Source: JABDIP01 sp965212545 (lineage in GTDB: Bacteria; Pseudomonadota; Alphaproteobacteria; DSM-16000; Inquilinaceae). Taken from it: a DNA stretch of 64,000 nt. The stretch lies in contig CBDBVB010000038.1 of the NCBI GenBank assembly GCA_965212545.1, positions 62,001 through 126,000 on the forward strand. The letters run 5' to 3'. A program made the translations under genes and the position numbers. Of the stretch, positions 26,170-35,639 are shown piece after piece; the stretch's first letter is position 1; each line of letters opens with the position of its first letter. Below the pieces are notes generated by a model. That model did no database searches. It saw only the letters and a list, made by a program, of their open reading frames with translations, and had not been told where the DNA came from.

Positions 26170-26940
26170 ATGAGACAAGGACCGAGCAACAGGCGTGCGC
26201 GTGGCAGGGGCAACAACAGCGGACGCCGGAGCAACATTCCTAATCGAAATCAGACTTTCGACAGCAATGGGCCGGATGTGCGAATCCGAGGTACTGCGTT
26301 CCAGGTGAACGAGAAGTACCAGGCGCTGGCCCGCGACGCCTCAGCCAGCGGCGACCGGATCATGGCGGAGAATTATCTCCAGCACGCCGAGCACTATCAC
26401 CGCATCATCGCGGCCATCAACGAAGCCCAGAGCCAGACCCAGCAGCAGTCGGAAGGCCGTGACGGGGGTCATCGCCATCGCGACGGCGGCGGGCGCGACA
26501 ATGGTCATCGGGACAATGGCCATCGTGACGCCGGTGGCCGCGACGGCGCTAATCGTGACGGTGCGCCGCGCGAGAACGGGCATCAGACCGACCGCGATCG
26601 TGGCCGCGCCGCTGCCCCGCAAGCCGGCGACGCCGAAGCAGTGGATGGCGGAACTGCGGTCGAATTCGGCAAGGATCCGCGTCAGGACGATGCGCGTGAT
26701 GCCGCGTCCGAACTGTCCAATGGCGAGGCCGTCGTTGAAGTGGTCGGCTCCCAGCCGGAGTCCGAGCCCGAGGCGACGCAGTCGAAGTCGGCGGCGAGCG
26801 GCGCGAACGGCGCCGATGACCAAGCGGATGCATCTCCCGCGCCCAAGCCTCGGCGGCGTGGCCCCGGACGTCCGCGCAAATCGACCAGGTCCAAGGACAG
26901 CGCCGCTGCGCCGCCCGAGGCCAATACCGAAGGCGACTGA
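26170..26940 (+). CDS. DUF4167 domain protein
   Basis: 256 residues. The first ~90 residues are the alphaproteobacterial DUF4167 domain: basic, glycine/arginine-rich start (RQGPSNRRARGRGNN), then FDSNGPDVRIRGTAFQVNEKYQALARDA and AENYLQHAEHYHRII. The rest is a low-complexity region rich in Asp, Gly, His and Arg with many short GGRDNGHRD-like repeats, then an acidic tail and a basic KPRRRGPGRPRKSTRSK stretch resembling an AT-hook. RNA binding is suggested by composition only. Confidence 0.9.
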   Translation: MRQGPSNRRARGRGNNSGRRSNIPNRNQTFDSNGPDVRIRGTAFQVNEKYQALARDASASGDRIMAENYLQHAEHYHRIIAAINEAQSQTQQQSEGRDGGHRHRDGGGRDNGHRDNGHRDAGGRDGANRDGAPRENGHQTDRDRGRAAAPQAGDAEAVDGGTAVEFGKDPRQDDARDAASELSNGEAVVEVVGSQPESEPEATQSKSAASGANGADDQADASPAPKPRRRGPGRPRKSTRSKDSAAAPPEANTEGD

Positions 26941-26958
26941 CCGCGCGTTGTCACATGT

Positions 26959-26986
26959 GCCCGCAACGCGCTTGCGGGCTTGATTT
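26959..26986 (+). terminator. Terminator after the DUF4167 gene
   Basis: GCCCGCAA / TTGCGGGC, an 8-bp perfect stem with 5-base loop, followed by TTGATTT. It lies between converging genes and can serve the plus-strand transcript. Confidence 0.7.
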
Positions 26987-27006
26987 CAGCATGCATCGTC
27001 CGCGGA

Positions 27007-27765
27007 TCAGGAGATCGAGAGCGTGTCTCCAACCGTGACGCTGCCGGCTGACTCCACGCGGGCATAGACTCCGCAATTGCTATGACCGAATCCGGACATC
27101 AGCGTTTTTGGGATGTTCAGATCGCGGTTGCCGGTTGCCGGGTCGACATTGGTCGCGGCGCAGCGGCCGATCGGTTCGACCACCGACAGCCGCGTTCCCC
27201 CGAGCGTGACCACGCGGCCGACCCAATCGAATTCCTGCCAAGGCCGGGCGCCGTCGATCATTAGGTTCCCGCGAAATCGGATCGGGTCCACCGGCTGCCG
27301 CGTGACCCGCTCCAGGTCACGCACCGAGTCGAGATTGATGATCGAGACGAATTTGGCCTCGGCGTCCGTGAACATGACGCCTGGCGACTGAACCAGCCTC
27401 GGCGAGCGGACCGATTCGTGGCGCATGAACGCAGCGAAGAACTGGTCGATAAGGTCCCGACCGATCTGCTGCGTGATGTTGCCGCGAGCCACCTGCTTAC
27501 CGTTTCGGCGGATCGTGAGGATGCCGCTGGCCGGATCATAGCTGGTTTGCAACGCGGCGAGCCGCTCGTTGCTCATCAGGTTCAGGAAATGCCGCTTCGG
27601 CTGCCAGCCCGATCGCCCGCTCTCGTATCGGTCCGCGCCATGCGCCAGGGCGAAACGGCGGTCCTCGGGAAACCCGTCACCAGCGGTCAGGGCGACCGAG
27701 TCGAGATCCTCGGCGCTCAGGCCCTTCACCGGGTATCGGCAGAGACGCTGCAACTGTATCGCCAT
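27007..27765 (-). CDS. MOSC domain protein
   Basis: 252 residues. N-terminal MOSC beta-barrel domain (LQRLCRYPVKGLSAEDLDSVAL, GFPEDRRFALAHG) and C-terminal MOSC domain with the Moco-ligand cysteine in VVEPIGRCAATNVDPATG (about residue 204). This is the mARC/YcbX-like arrangement. Such proteins carry molybdenum cofactor and reduce N-hydroxylated compounds. Moco genes are present at 59-62 kb. No ferredoxin domain is fused. Confidence 0.9.
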   Translation of the reverse strand: MAIQLQRLCRYPVKGLSAEDLDSVALTAGDGFPEDRRFALAHGADRYESGRSGWQPKRHFLNLMSNERLAALQTSYDPASGILTIRRNGKQVARGNITQQIGRDLIDQFFAAFMRHESVRSPRLVQSPGVMFTDAEAKFVSIINLDSVRDLERVTRQPVDPIRFRGNLMIDGARPWQEFDWVGRVVTLGGTRLSVVEPIGRCAATNVDPATGNRDLNIPKTLMSGFGHSNCGVYARVESAGSVTVGDTLSIS

Positions 27766-27838
27766 GGTCCGCGGTTATGCGGGCCATGGCGCGTCAATGT
27801 CAATTCTCCGAAACCTCTGACGGTTGCGCCCGGTTACA

Positions 27839-28681
27839 TCAAGGCGTGCCCGCCTTGTCGTTGAGGCGCCAGTCATAGGCGTGGCCGGCGATCCTGGTCT
27901 GTGCCTCCAGGCCGAGGGCGCGGACGCCCCTGGCATGTTGCTTCAGATGGGCAATGATTCCGGCATCGCTGCCGCCGAAATCCTCGTCGAACCAGGCATA
28001 GATGCTGGATACCCTGAGCGCGCCATCCGCGATCATGCTGCCCCGGTCATGGTTGACGAAGGCCGATGCGGAGTCCGTCAGCAGGCGTTCCTTGCCGGCG
28101 GCGGTGTAGGCCGTCATCGCCAGGTTCGGACAGCCCAGCGCGGCGCAGTTGACGGCGTAGTGGATACGCGGATCGCGCCAGATCGGTCGCAGGATGCGGT
28201 GTTCAATATCGTCCAGGCTGATCGGCCTGCCTTCGATCTCGATCAGCGTCCTGCCCCACGGTCCGTTGGCGAACAGTCCCGGCGATATGTCGATGTCGCG
28301 GATGCTGTCGACCGGATAGTGCGCCAGGACCGTATCAATGGTCAGCGCGTTGTAAAGGTTCACCCAATAGGCAAACTGCTCATCGCGTGTCAGACCGGTC
28401 GCCCGGACCGTCGCCAGATCGTCGAGATAGGCTTTCAAGGCGTCGCGGTCGGCGGTCGGGACCGCTCGGTAGGCGATGCGATGTATGCCGTCCCGCGACG
28501 GCATGACGTACCGGGACAGGAACCGCTGCCAGCTTGTATGGTCCACGGCAATTGGCGACTGGGGATCGTGCGCCGTCCAATACTCCCAGAGATTCGCCGC
28601 CGGGGCCGCGATTGCGCCGGTCACGCCGGCGCCGAGCAGGGGAACGGCCGTCGCCGCGGTCAAGAATTGGCGTCGATGCAT
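27839..28681 (-). CDS. DUF547 family protein with Tat-like signal
   Basis: 280 residues. N-terminus MHRRQFLTAATAVPLLGAGV has a twin-arginine-like RRQFL motif and hydrophobic core, predicting export. The DUF547 domain follows (EQFAYWVNLYNALTIDTVLAHYPV, then DDIEHRILRP, and HYAVNCAALGCPNL with conserved Asn and Cys). Families of this type are thiol-protease-like in fold, but the activity is unknown. Monocistronic. Confidence 0.88.
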   Translation of the reverse strand: MHRRQFLTAATAVPLLGAGVTGAIAAPAANLWEYWTAHDPQSPIAVDHTSWQRFLSRYVMPSRDGIHRIAYRAVPTADRDALKAYLDDLATVRATGLTRDEQFAYWVNLYNALTIDTVLAHYPVDSIRDIDISPGLFANGPWGRTLIEIEGRPISLDDIEHRILRPIWRDPRIHYAVNCAALGCPNLAMTAYTAAGKERLLTDSASAFVNHDRGSMIADGALRVSSIYAWFDEDFGGSDAGIIAHLKQHARGVRALGLEAQTRIAGHAYDWRLNDKAGTP

Positions 28682-28805
28682 GGCAGGTCGATCCTCATGA
28701 CGGGTCCTACGCGATCAGAGATAGGCTTGGATCAGCGCACCGGCGAATAAAGCCGGTTCGCGACCGCGTGAGTAGATGTGCGGGCCGGTCGGACGGGACC
28801 GCCGA

Positions 28806-29237
28806 TCAGCAGACGAGAGACACTTCTCCTAACCGAATACTGCTCGTCCCGTCTTCATACGCCAGTGCGGAGGTGCTGAACGTCATCCGCCAGGGGCGGC
28901 AGCCCTCGACGTCGATCTCGATGACGAGGTCTTCGTCCACTGCGGGGATATCATTGATGTCGGAGACGGTGACGCCCCAGAAATAGTCTTCGACGAAGTC
29001 GAATGGCTCGCCCAAAGGCAGAGCCCGGCTGGCGATGATCCTCTGTTCGGGCCGGCGTGTGTCGTCGAGGGCCAGATCGCGAAACGTCAGCCTGGCGTTG
29101 CGGGATCCGGACGCCGTCTCGGCTGGCGGTGCCTCAATGATGCCGGTCAGACGATAGCTGGACAGAATGTCGACGTGATGGCCGGCGCAGCCGGCGACGG
29201 CCGCACAGACGGTGAGCACGATGCAGATCCGGTTCAC
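28806..29237 (-). CDS. Small putative lipoprotein, unknown
   Basis: About 143 residues from a GTG at 29237, preceded by GGGAG at seven bases. The signal peptide ends with lipobox VAGC (NRICIVLTVCAAVAGC). The mature part (RLTFRDLALDDTRRPEQRI, CRPWRMTFSTS, ending in VSLVC) is not recognised. The open frame runs 26 codons further upstream, but these lack a signal sequence. Probably anchored in the outer membrane, function unknown. Confidence 0.6.
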   Translation of the reverse strand: MNRICIVLTVCAAVAGCAGHHVDILSSYRLTGIIEAPPAETASGSRNARLTFRDLALDDTRRPEQRIIASRALPLGEPFDFVEDYFWGVTVSDINDIPAVDEDLVIEIDVEGCRPWRMTFSTSALAYEDGTSSIRLGEVSLVC

Positions 29238-29333
29238 CGAATGGCTCCCTGCCGTTGCTGGTGTCGGGAGGTTGCATAGAGCGGTCATGTGGCGGGAAAG
29301 GGGTCGGCGCTGCATCGCACCCGCGGACAGATG

Positions 29334-30785
29334 CTAATCCGCGACTTTCTTGTCTTCGGCGCGGCGCAGGCTGCGCTTGCGATAGATCGTCGCCGGGCCG
29401 ATGCCCAGGAATACGGCGGCCTTGCGGACATCGCCGCCGCACAGCGCGACGGCATTCTCGATCGCGTCCCATTCGACCTCGGCCAGCGGGCGGATCAGCT
29501 CCGCAAGCTGCGCCATGTCCTTCACCTCGCCAGTTTCGTATGGCGGCTGATGGGCTGCGTCGGAAAGGCCGGGCGGCCGTGACATGGAGACCGGGCGTGC
29601 CATCGGCGCGGTCAGGGTCTGCGGCAACATCTGTGGCGTCACCTCTTCGCCGTCATTCAGCACGACGATGTTCCGCAGCACGTTCTGCAACTGTCTCACA
29701 TTCCCTGGCCAGTCGTAGGCGTCGATGATCCGTTCGGTCTCCGGCGCCAGCCGCCTGAACCGCTTGCCCTCCTGGCCGGCATAGTCGTCGAGCAGGCTGC
29801 GCGCGATCTCCAGACAGTCGGCTCCCCGGTCCCGCAAGGGCGGCAATGCGATCGGGATCACGTGCAGCCGGTAGTACAGGTCTTCGCGGAACCGGCCTTC
29901 GCGAACTTCCTGCAGCGGATCGCGGTTGGTGGCGCAGATGAAGCGGACGTCGACGGTTTCGACCCGGCTGCCGCCGACCGGCGTGAAAGAGCCGGTCTGC
30001 ACGAAGCGCAGCAGCTTGCCTTGCAGCAGCGGGTCCATTTCGCAGATCTCGTCCAGGAACAGCGTTCCTCCATTGGCCAGGCTGGCGGCGCCGGGCCGAT
30101 CGCTGACGGCGCCGGTGAAGGCGCCCTTGACGTGCCCGAAGACCTCGCTTTCCATCAGATCCTTGGGTATGGCGGCGCAGTTTATGGCGATGAACGATCT
30201 GTCGCCGCGCGGGCTGGTGCTGTGCACGGCTTGGGCGCAGACCTCCTTGCCGGTGCCGCTTTCGCCGGTGATGAACACGGTGGCGTCGCTGGCGGCCGCG
30301 CTCTCGACCATGCGGTAGATGGCCTGCATTTCCAGGCTGGAGCCGATGCACCCGTGGAAAGAATGGCGGTCGATCGATTCCTGGTATGCCTTGACGACTT
30401 GGACCAGTTCGCTGCGTTCGAGGACATTGCGCAGCGTCACTTTCAACCGTTCCCGATTGAACGGCTTGACCAGGAAGTCGCTGGCCCCGCCGCGCATGGC
30501 TTGAACGGCCGTGTCCAGCGAACCGTGCGCGGTGACCACGATCACCGAACAGGGCAGGCGCTGAAGCGAAATCTCCTGAAGAATCTCCAACCCGTCGCGG
30601 TCCGGCAGTTTGAGGTCCAGCAGCACCACCTGAGGCGTGTACTCATACAGTGCCGCCAATGCATCCGCGCCGGTCTCGACGTGCTGGATTTCATAAGGCT
30701 CGTCACGCAGGAACCCCAGATAGGTCCGGGCCAGCGAGGGCGTGTCCTCGACCAGCAGCACGGTGTTCTTGCGCAGGTTGGTCAT
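29334..30785 (-). CDS. LuxO/NtrC-type sigma-54 response regulator
   Basis: 483 residues. Receiver about 7-122 (VEDTPSL acidic pocket, phospho-Asp 57 in LLDLKLPD, Lys in VKPFN). AAA+ sigma-54 domain about 144-385: Walker A GESGTGK 174-180, GAFTGA 221-226 (contacts sigma-54), Walker B GGTLFLDEI, arginine finger region FREDLYYRLHV. Fis-type HTH at the C-terminus (DAIENAVALCGGDVRKAAVFLGIGPATIYRK). The central domain reads like LuxO. It overlaps its kinase by four bases. The second paralogue is at 35640. Confidence 0.92.
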   Translation of the reverse strand: MTNLRKNTVLLVEDTPSLARTYLGFLRDEPYEIQHVETGADALAALYEYTPQVVLLDLKLPDRDGLEILQEISLQRLPCSVIVVTAHGSLDTAVQAMRGGASDFLVKPFNRERLKVTLRNVLERSELVQVVKAYQESIDRHSFHGCIGSSLEMQAIYRMVESAAASDATVFITGESGTGKEVCAQAVHSTSPRGDRSFIAINCAAIPKDLMESEVFGHVKGAFTGAVSDRPGAASLANGGTLFLDEICEMDPLLQGKLLRFVQTGSFTPVGGSRVETVDVRFICATNRDPLQEVREGRFREDLYYRLHVIPIALPPLRDRGADCLEIARSLLDDYAGQEGKRFRRLAPETERIIDAYDWPGNVRQLQNVLRNIVVLNDGEEVTPQMLPQTLTAPMARPVSMSRPPGLSDAAHQPPYETGEVKDMAQLAELIRPLAEVEWDAIENAVALCGGDVRKAAVFLGIGPATIYRKRSLRRAEDKKVAD

Positions 30786-32086
30786 CGTCCGGCCCGCGTG
30801 CGGCCAGGCGGAAATCGCAATGTCACCCGAGTGCCCTCACCGGGTATGCTGTCCAGCGCCAGGGCGCCGTCGTGCAGCTCGATCAGGGTCTTGGCCAGGG
30901 GCAGTCCGAGGCCGGTGCCCGTGCGCGCCCGGTTGTCGACCGGCCGGCCAGCTTGCCCGAACGGCAGCATTACGCGTTCGAGCAGGTCGGCGGCAATGCC
31001 GATCCCGTCATCGGATATTTCGATCGTCATGGCGCCCTCGTGATCGACCCAGGCCCGGGCCGAAATCGCGCCGCCATCCGGGGTGAACTTCACGGCATTG
31101 CCCAACAGATTGAGCAAGACCTGACGCAGGCGCCGCCCGTCGCCGATCAATTGCGGCAGTCCGGCTGCCGAATGGTGCCGAATGGTCAGCGCTACGGCAC
31201 TGGGCTGATTCCTGACAACGGCCACGGCGCTCTCGAGCAAATGGTCGATGTCGAGTTCCTCCTCGATCAGATCGATGCCGCCGGCCTCAGCCTTGGCAAG
31301 GTCCAGGAGGTCGTTGATGTGGTCCAGCAGATAGGTGCCGTTCTCCAGAATGTCCTCGGCGAAGATGTGCAGATCTTCAGCCGGCAGCGAGGCCGGATCC
31401 CAATCCCGAAGAATCTCGGCGTTGCCGATGATGACATTGAGCGGTGTGCGCAGTTCATGGCTGACATTCGCCAGAAAGACCGATTTGGCCTGGTCGGCGG
31501 CTTCGGCGAGTTCCCGGGCATGGGTCAGGCGGCGCTCCGCCGTCGCCAGATCGCTGCGCTGTCTCCGGACATTGCGTTCCAGCGCGCCGACGGTCGATGC
31601 GTCCTGAAACACCAGCCCCATGCCGCGTTTGTCCGGCATCGGAAAACAATGGAGCGAATAAGACTGCTCTTCATCGCCTACCGCGTGGCGGTGACGGACC
31701 TCAGGCAGGAACAGGGATTGGCGCTCTCCGCTGCACACGGCCATGAGCTCCGCTTCATGGGAACTCAGGACCGGCAGGCAGTCCGAAATCCTGTGCCCGG
31801 TCCGCGCCCATCCGACCAGGTCGCCGCAACGATCGGTGACGTTGCCGTCATGGCCGATCAGCACGACCCCGATAAGCTGGTTGTCGATGAGCCAGCGGGC
31901 GCCCAATGCAGCCGCGCCGTTTCCGGTCATGACGTCACCGCCGGCCGGGTCGCGGCAGGCTGCCCGGTGTCGGTCCGAACGATCCGCGCCTCCGGGCCCG
32001 CCCTGCGCGTTGCGCCCGTCTGCTGCCCGTTCCGGGACCGCTTCGGGAGAGATGAGAACACCATTCTGCACCGGTTTGACAGTCAT
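30782..32086 (-). CDS. PAS-type sensor histidine kinase, cytoplasmic
   Basis: About 434 residues. N-terminal ~50 residues look unstructured, then a PAS-like sensor (ARWLIDNQLIGVVLIGHDGNV, then LHCFPMPDKRGMGLVFQD). HisKA with phospho-His in SHELRTPLNVIIGNAE, and HATPase with N-box NLLGNAVKFTP, G1 DDGIGI and G2 GTGLGLPLAKTLIELHDG. No membrane helix. ATG 32086 chosen; an upstream GTG at 32113 is possible. The following gene overlaps (ATGA), making a two-component operon with the LuxO-like regulator. Confidence 0.9.
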   Translation of the reverse strand: MTVKPVQNGVLISPEAVPERAADGRNAQGGPGGADRSDRHRAACRDPAGGDVMTGNGAAALGARWLIDNQLIGVVLIGHDGNVTDRCGDLVGWARTGHRISDCLPVLSSHEAELMAVCSGERQSLFLPEVRHRHAVGDEEQSYSLHCFPMPDKRGMGLVFQDASTVGALERNVRRQRSDLATAERRLTHARELAEAADQAKSVFLANVSHELRTPLNVIIGNAEILRDWDPASLPAEDLHIFAEDILENGTYLLDHINDLLDLAKAEAGGIDLIEEELDIDHLLESAVAVVRNQPSAVALTIRHHSAAGLPQLIGDGRRLRQVLLNLLGNAVKFTPDGGAISARAWVDHEGAMTIEISDDGIGIAADLLERVMLPFGQAGRPVDNRARTGTGLGLPLAKTLIELHDGALALDSIPGEGTRVTLRFPPGRTRAGR

Positions 32087-32543
32087 CGACCGGGTCTTTG
32101 CCGCTCCGGCCACAATACCCGCTTATGCGTCGGGAGGCTCAATCTGGTTGCCGAGCCGCACTGCCTTGCGGGCTGATTCTCGTGTCCCGGTCCCAACGCT
32201 GCTCCATATTATCTGTTTCTGGCTCAACACTATGCCCGCGCCCAAGGACGGTTCCAGTATATTCGCGGCGCCATTGGAATATGGGGTTGTGCGGCAGGCT
32301 AATTTCTCGCGCAGTGTCGGATGCAAACGGCGCGCAATGCAAGACAATCACGACGGAAAGCGGTAATTGGTTGCCTGTGAGGATCTCGGAACGTTCTGAT
32401 ATTCTGGACTTATCCACGCTGAGGACGTACTCGTTCTTGCAGGAGAGCCCAGTGATGAGCCCGGTTTTCTTGCGATTTGGGAATCTCGAATCGGGCTGTT
32501 TCGTGATTCTCTGGGGCGTGGTTTTGAGCCTCGGGGACGTGCC
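32087..32543. other. Spacer between kinase operon and transposase remnant
   Basis: 457 bases without a convincing gene. It carries the upstream region of the kinase operon on its left and, on its right (32440-32543), the presumed left flank of the IS remnant, with a GATTTGGGAATCTCGAATC partial palindrome. No sigma-54 TGGCAC-N5-TTGC site found. Confidence 0.4.
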
Positions 32544-32663
32544 ATGAACAAACGGCGCGACAACCGTCAGAAGGACCTGTTGCGGCTGGCCTTGGACCAG
32601 ATCATCGACCTGGGCCACCCGCTGGTGCGGCTGGCGCGGGAGATCGACTGGGAGATTCTCTAG
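32544..32663 (+). pseudogene. Transposase N-terminal remnant (IS5/IS1182-like)
   Basis: Codes for MNKRRDNRQKDLLRLALDQ and DLGHPLVRLAREIDWEIL, then TAG. This resembles the N-terminal Pfam-type transposase IS4/IS5 start (DLLR..LDQIIDL.HPLVRLA..IDW). Reading past TAG gives GRFRSPRAKNE, so the stop stands where a Glu codon is usual and the match ends about ten codons later. The rest of the transposase and the right inverted repeat are missing. This marks an old insertion. Confidence 0.7.
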
Positions 32664-32675
32664 GGCCGGTTCCGC

Positions 32676-33104
32676 TCGCCCCGCGCCAAGAATGAAATAC
32701 CGGCGTGGCCGGAAGTCCGAATTTGACAGTCTCGGTCGGAGAGCATCCCTTTTGATGGACGCCCCGATCGATATTGAACTTCATCAGCGTGACGTCTGGG
32801 CTGGACCGAAGGAGGATCTTCGTTTCCACCGGGCCCGGTCCACCCTGTCGGAAATCGAAATCCCATTCCGCGTGCCGGCTCATGTCATTCGGATCGGCCG
32901 GGCACATCTCATGCACAGACGCCGTAGCCGCGTCAGCATCGCTACCGCCGGTCATCAACTTTGGCCGAAATTCGATGTGGCATCCAAATCCACTCGGGTA
33001 GAACGCCGACAATGCTATCCGGCGCATGGACTGTGATGCAAACGACAGCGTCCAATGTCGGAAAGGTCGCTCCCGGCGCGCCCTCGATGGTAATTGGTGG
33101 AGAT
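32676..33104. other. Unexplained stretch after the transposase remnant
   Basis: About 430 bases in which frames are open on both strands (minus 32602-33129, plus 32692-33036), but neither translation matches a known family and neither has a good ribosome binding site. The + strand reading includes MDAPIDIELHQRDVWAG. It may be debris from the insertion event. Confidence 0.3.
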
Positions 33105-33239
33105 ATGATCCGAAATCATCCACCCGCAATTTGCCTCGTGCTCACAACGGGCATGGCCTCGGCCCAGGAGAATGTATCCGACCCCCTGGCGGCAGTGAAC
33201 TACGTGGAATTGTGCTGGCAATACTTCTCATCGGATTAA
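33105..33239 (+). CDS. Possible 44-residue exported peptide
   Basis: Weak call. The ATG follows GGTGGAGAT. The product starts MIRNHPPAICLVLTTGMASA, which looks like a short signal peptide with cleavage after ASA, then QENVSDPLAAVNYVELCWQY. It may be a real secreted peptide or a truncated gene start; no homologue is recognised. Confidence 0.25.
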   Translation: MIRNHPPAICLVLTTGMASAQENVSDPLAAVNYVELCWQYFSSD

Positions 33240-33496
33240 TTAGAGCAAAATTGACTTGTATCTGGATCAAACGGTTGTCGAAGGGCTATTGTATGTTCGG
33301 GACGGTGCCGATACGAACCTGACTTCGGGCGGTGCTGAAGGTTAGTCGGGGGAGGGAGTCTGCAATTCGGTGACGGCAAGTAGCGGCTGCGACCTTTGGG
33401 CGCACTAACAGGTCGCTGACGATGAAATGCCGTGCCCGGAGCGTAGGACAACAATAATGTGGCCCTGGCATCAACAAATGAAACGGAGAACTTGAA

Positions 33497-34306
33497 ATGG
33501 TAAGAACAACAGGTCTTATCGCCGTGGTTGCCGGCGCGGCTCTGGTGTCGGCATGCGATACGCCAAATGCGAGTATGGCGTCGATGTCGTCCAATTCGTA
33601 CAACGAGGCGCTGGGCAGCGGCTATGTCGAGCTGTCGACCAATGAGCGGTCCGAGTACGACTGGCGGGATAACCGGCATTTCGCTCAGAAGGCGATCGAT
33701 GCCGGCCAGGATATGCCGGTCGAACCGGACACCGTGGAGTCGCGCAACATCCCCGCCGAATACCAGGACGAACTTGGCGCCGCGCGGGTGCGTTTGCTGT
33801 CGGCCTATGGCCAGGGCGCTCGCGAAGCCGCGCCGGTCGAGGTCGCAACCGCCCAGGTCCAGTACGATTGCTGGCTGCAGGAGCGGGAGGAGAACCATCA
33901 GGACTTCGACATTGGCCAATGCCGCTCGAATTACGAGAATGCGATGGCCGAGGTCGACGCGATCCTGCTTGGCGAGACCGGTCCGTTCAACGTCTTCTTC
34001 GATTTCGGCGCGGCGACGCTGACGGATGACGCGCAGTCGCTTCTCGACACGATCATGACGGACCTGACCAAGCGTCCGGACGCCAAGATCGTGGTCTCCG
34101 GCCATACCGATACCGTCGGGTCGGATGCGTTCAACTTCGCCCTGTCGGAAGAGCGGGCGGAGGCGGTCGCCGCATTCCTTGCTGCCAACGGTGTGCCTGA
34201 GGACGCCATTTCCTTGTCGGCGTATGGTCAGAACAACCTGCTGGTTCCGACCGGCGACGGTGTGAAGAACGCGCAGAACCGGCGCGCCGCCATCACCGTC
34301 CAGTAA
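33497..34306 (+). CDS. OmpA-family peptidoglycan-binding lipoprotein
   Basis: 269 residues. Signal peptide with lipobox VSAC (Cys 20), a ~130-residue variable region with a probable helix, and a C-terminal OmpA domain about 160-269 (FNVFFDFGAATLTDDAQ, VVSGHTDTVGSDAFNFALSEERAEAV, GQNNLLVPTGDGVKNAQNRR). The conserved Asp and Arg that hold diaminopimelate are present (TDTVGS, NRR). Pal-like or envelope-tethering role. SD CGGAGAA. Confidence 0.9.
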   Translation: MVRTTGLIAVVAGAALVSACDTPNASMASMSSNSYNEALGSGYVELSTNERSEYDWRDNRHFAQKAIDAGQDMPVEPDTVESRNIPAEYQDELGAARVRLLSAYGQGAREAAPVEVATAQVQYDCWLQEREENHQDFDIGQCRSNYENAMAEVDAILLGETGPFNVFFDFGAATLTDDAQSLLDTIMTDLTKRPDAKIVVSGHTDTVGSDAFNFALSEERAEAVAAFLAANGVPEDAISLSAYGQNNLLVPTGDGVKNAQNRRAAITVQ

Positions 34307-34339
34307 GGATCGGATTGCGCCTGTACAAGGGCGCGACGG

Positions 34340-34377
34340 AACAGGGCCGCTTGGCGATGGTGCCAAGCGGCCTTGTT
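34340..34377 (+). terminator. Strong hairpin after the OmpA lipoprotein gene
   Basis: AACAG-GGCCGCTTGGC / GCCAAGCGGCC-TTGTT, an 11-bp GC core extended by A/T pairs, six-base loop, 33 bases after the stop. The 3' side (TTGTTCAATT) is only moderately T-rich, so termination is likely but not certain. Confidence 0.6.
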
Positions 34378-34532
34378 CAATTGATCGGTACCGCGAAACG
34401 CGCCGCCATCGCGGTCCGGAATGAGTTGCCCGGCCTGAATGCCGGGCGGATGCCGCAGAGGATTTTGCGAAGCCCAATTTGGGTGTCCCGAACCGGGACA
34501 ACCCGAGGGCATTGCGTTCAGGGAGGTATCAC

Positions 34533-35381
34533 ATGAATGACTCCATTGCCGGGACCGTGGATGCGGTCATCGGCCTGGTGGCGGCTTATGGGCTCAATGT
34601 CGTAGCCGCAATCGTTACGCTGATCGTCGGGTGGATTGCCGCCGGTTGGTGCAGCCGAATGGTCCGTCGGGTTCTGTCGCGTACCGACAAGGTCGATGCG
34701 ATGCTCGGCGGCTTTTTCGCCAGCTTCGTGCGGTACGGCATATTGGCCTTCACGGTGATCGCCGTACTCAGCCGGTTCGGTGTTCAAACGGCCAGCTTCA
34801 TCGCGGTTCTGGGCGCCCTTGGCCTGGCAATCGGCCTGGCGTTGCAGGGCACGCTCAGCAACGTTGCGGCGGGTGTGATGATCCTGCTCTTCCGTCCGTT
34901 CAAGGCGGGCGACTATGTCGACGCCGGCGGACTTGCCGGGACAGTCAAATCGGTGACGCTGTTCGCGACCGAACTCTGCACGCCGGACAACGTTCAGATC
35001 ATTGCCCCGAACGGGCAGATTTGGAGTTCGGCGATCAAGAATTACAGCTTCCACGCCACCCGACGGGTCGATTTCCTGTTCGGCATCGGCTACGCCGACA
35101 ATATCGACACGGCCATGGAACTGATCCTTGCCACGGCCAATGCTGATGAACGGGTCCACCAGGATCCGGCACCCATGGTCGCGGTCGGCGAACTGGCGGA
35201 CAGCTCGGTGAACATCATCCTTCGAGCGTGGTGTGCCGCACCGGACTACTGGGGTTTGAAGTTCGATCTGACCAAGACGATCAAGCAGCGCTTCGATGAT
35301 GAAGGCATCGAGATCCCGTTCCCGCAGCGACAGGTCCATGTTGTGCGGGACGAGACCGGAATCGCTGCAGCGGCGGAGTAA
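34533..35381 (+). CDS. Small-conductance mechanosensitive channel (MscS family)
   Basis: 282 residues. Three membrane helices within the first ~100 residues; the pore-lining TM3 reads GALGLAIGLALQGTLSNVAAGVMILLFRPF, the MscS signature with Gly/Ala packing. A beta domain (FKAGDYVDAGGLAGTVKSVTLFATEL, PNGQIWSSAIKNYS) and an alpha/beta C-terminal domain follow (DEGIEIPFPQRQVHV). It opens under membrane tension to release solutes in hypo-osmotic shock. ATG 34533 with GGGAGG nine bases upstream. Confidence 0.93.
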   Translation: MNDSIAGTVDAVIGLVAAYGLNVVAAIVTLIVGWIAAGWCSRMVRRVLSRTDKVDAMLGGFFASFVRYGILAFTVIAVLSRFGVQTASFIAVLGALGLAIGLALQGTLSNVAAGVMILLFRPFKAGDYVDAGGLAGTVKSVTLFATELCTPDNVQIIAPNGQIWSSAIKNYSFHATRRVDFLFGIGYADNIDTAMELILATANADERVHQDPAPMVAVGELADSSVNIILRAWCAAPDYWGLKFDLTKTIKQRFDDEGIEIPFPQRQVHVVRDETGIAAAAE

Positions 35382-35639
35382 CGGCCGTCTTTGCCGGGCG
35401 GTAGGGTTGCGGGCCGGCCGGGATGTCTTTTCCCCGGCCCTCCCCCTCCGAGGCTCGACCCTTGCCCGTCACTATAATTCACGTGATCGCACGATTCTTT
35501 CGATAACTCTAACAAAGAGGGTAAAGAGAATATATTTCAACATCGTATGATAGAAAAACTCTCGAAAAACGCGATGTATTGATTTTTACCTATATTTAAA
35601 CTTTCTCGCCGAGCCTGTGCCGGTAATTCTGCTCGAGGT
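35382..35639. other. AT-rich upstream region of the second LuxO-like gene
   Basis: Contains a notably AT-rich part (about 35480-35610) with runs of A and T in an otherwise GC-rich chromosome and a CACGTG hexamer. No sigma-54 consensus seen. It is likely the promoter region of the gene at 35640. Confidence 0.4.

Noticed and set aside
32602..33129. 175-codon minus-strand frame near the transposase remnant
   Set aside because: No family, no ribosome binding site, and it overlaps the transposase remnant; kept only as unexplained sequence.
32087..33496. Qrr-like small RNA and sigma-54 promoter near the LuxO-like regulator
   Set aside because: No TGGCAC-N5-TTGC site found by eye; a genome scan would be needed.
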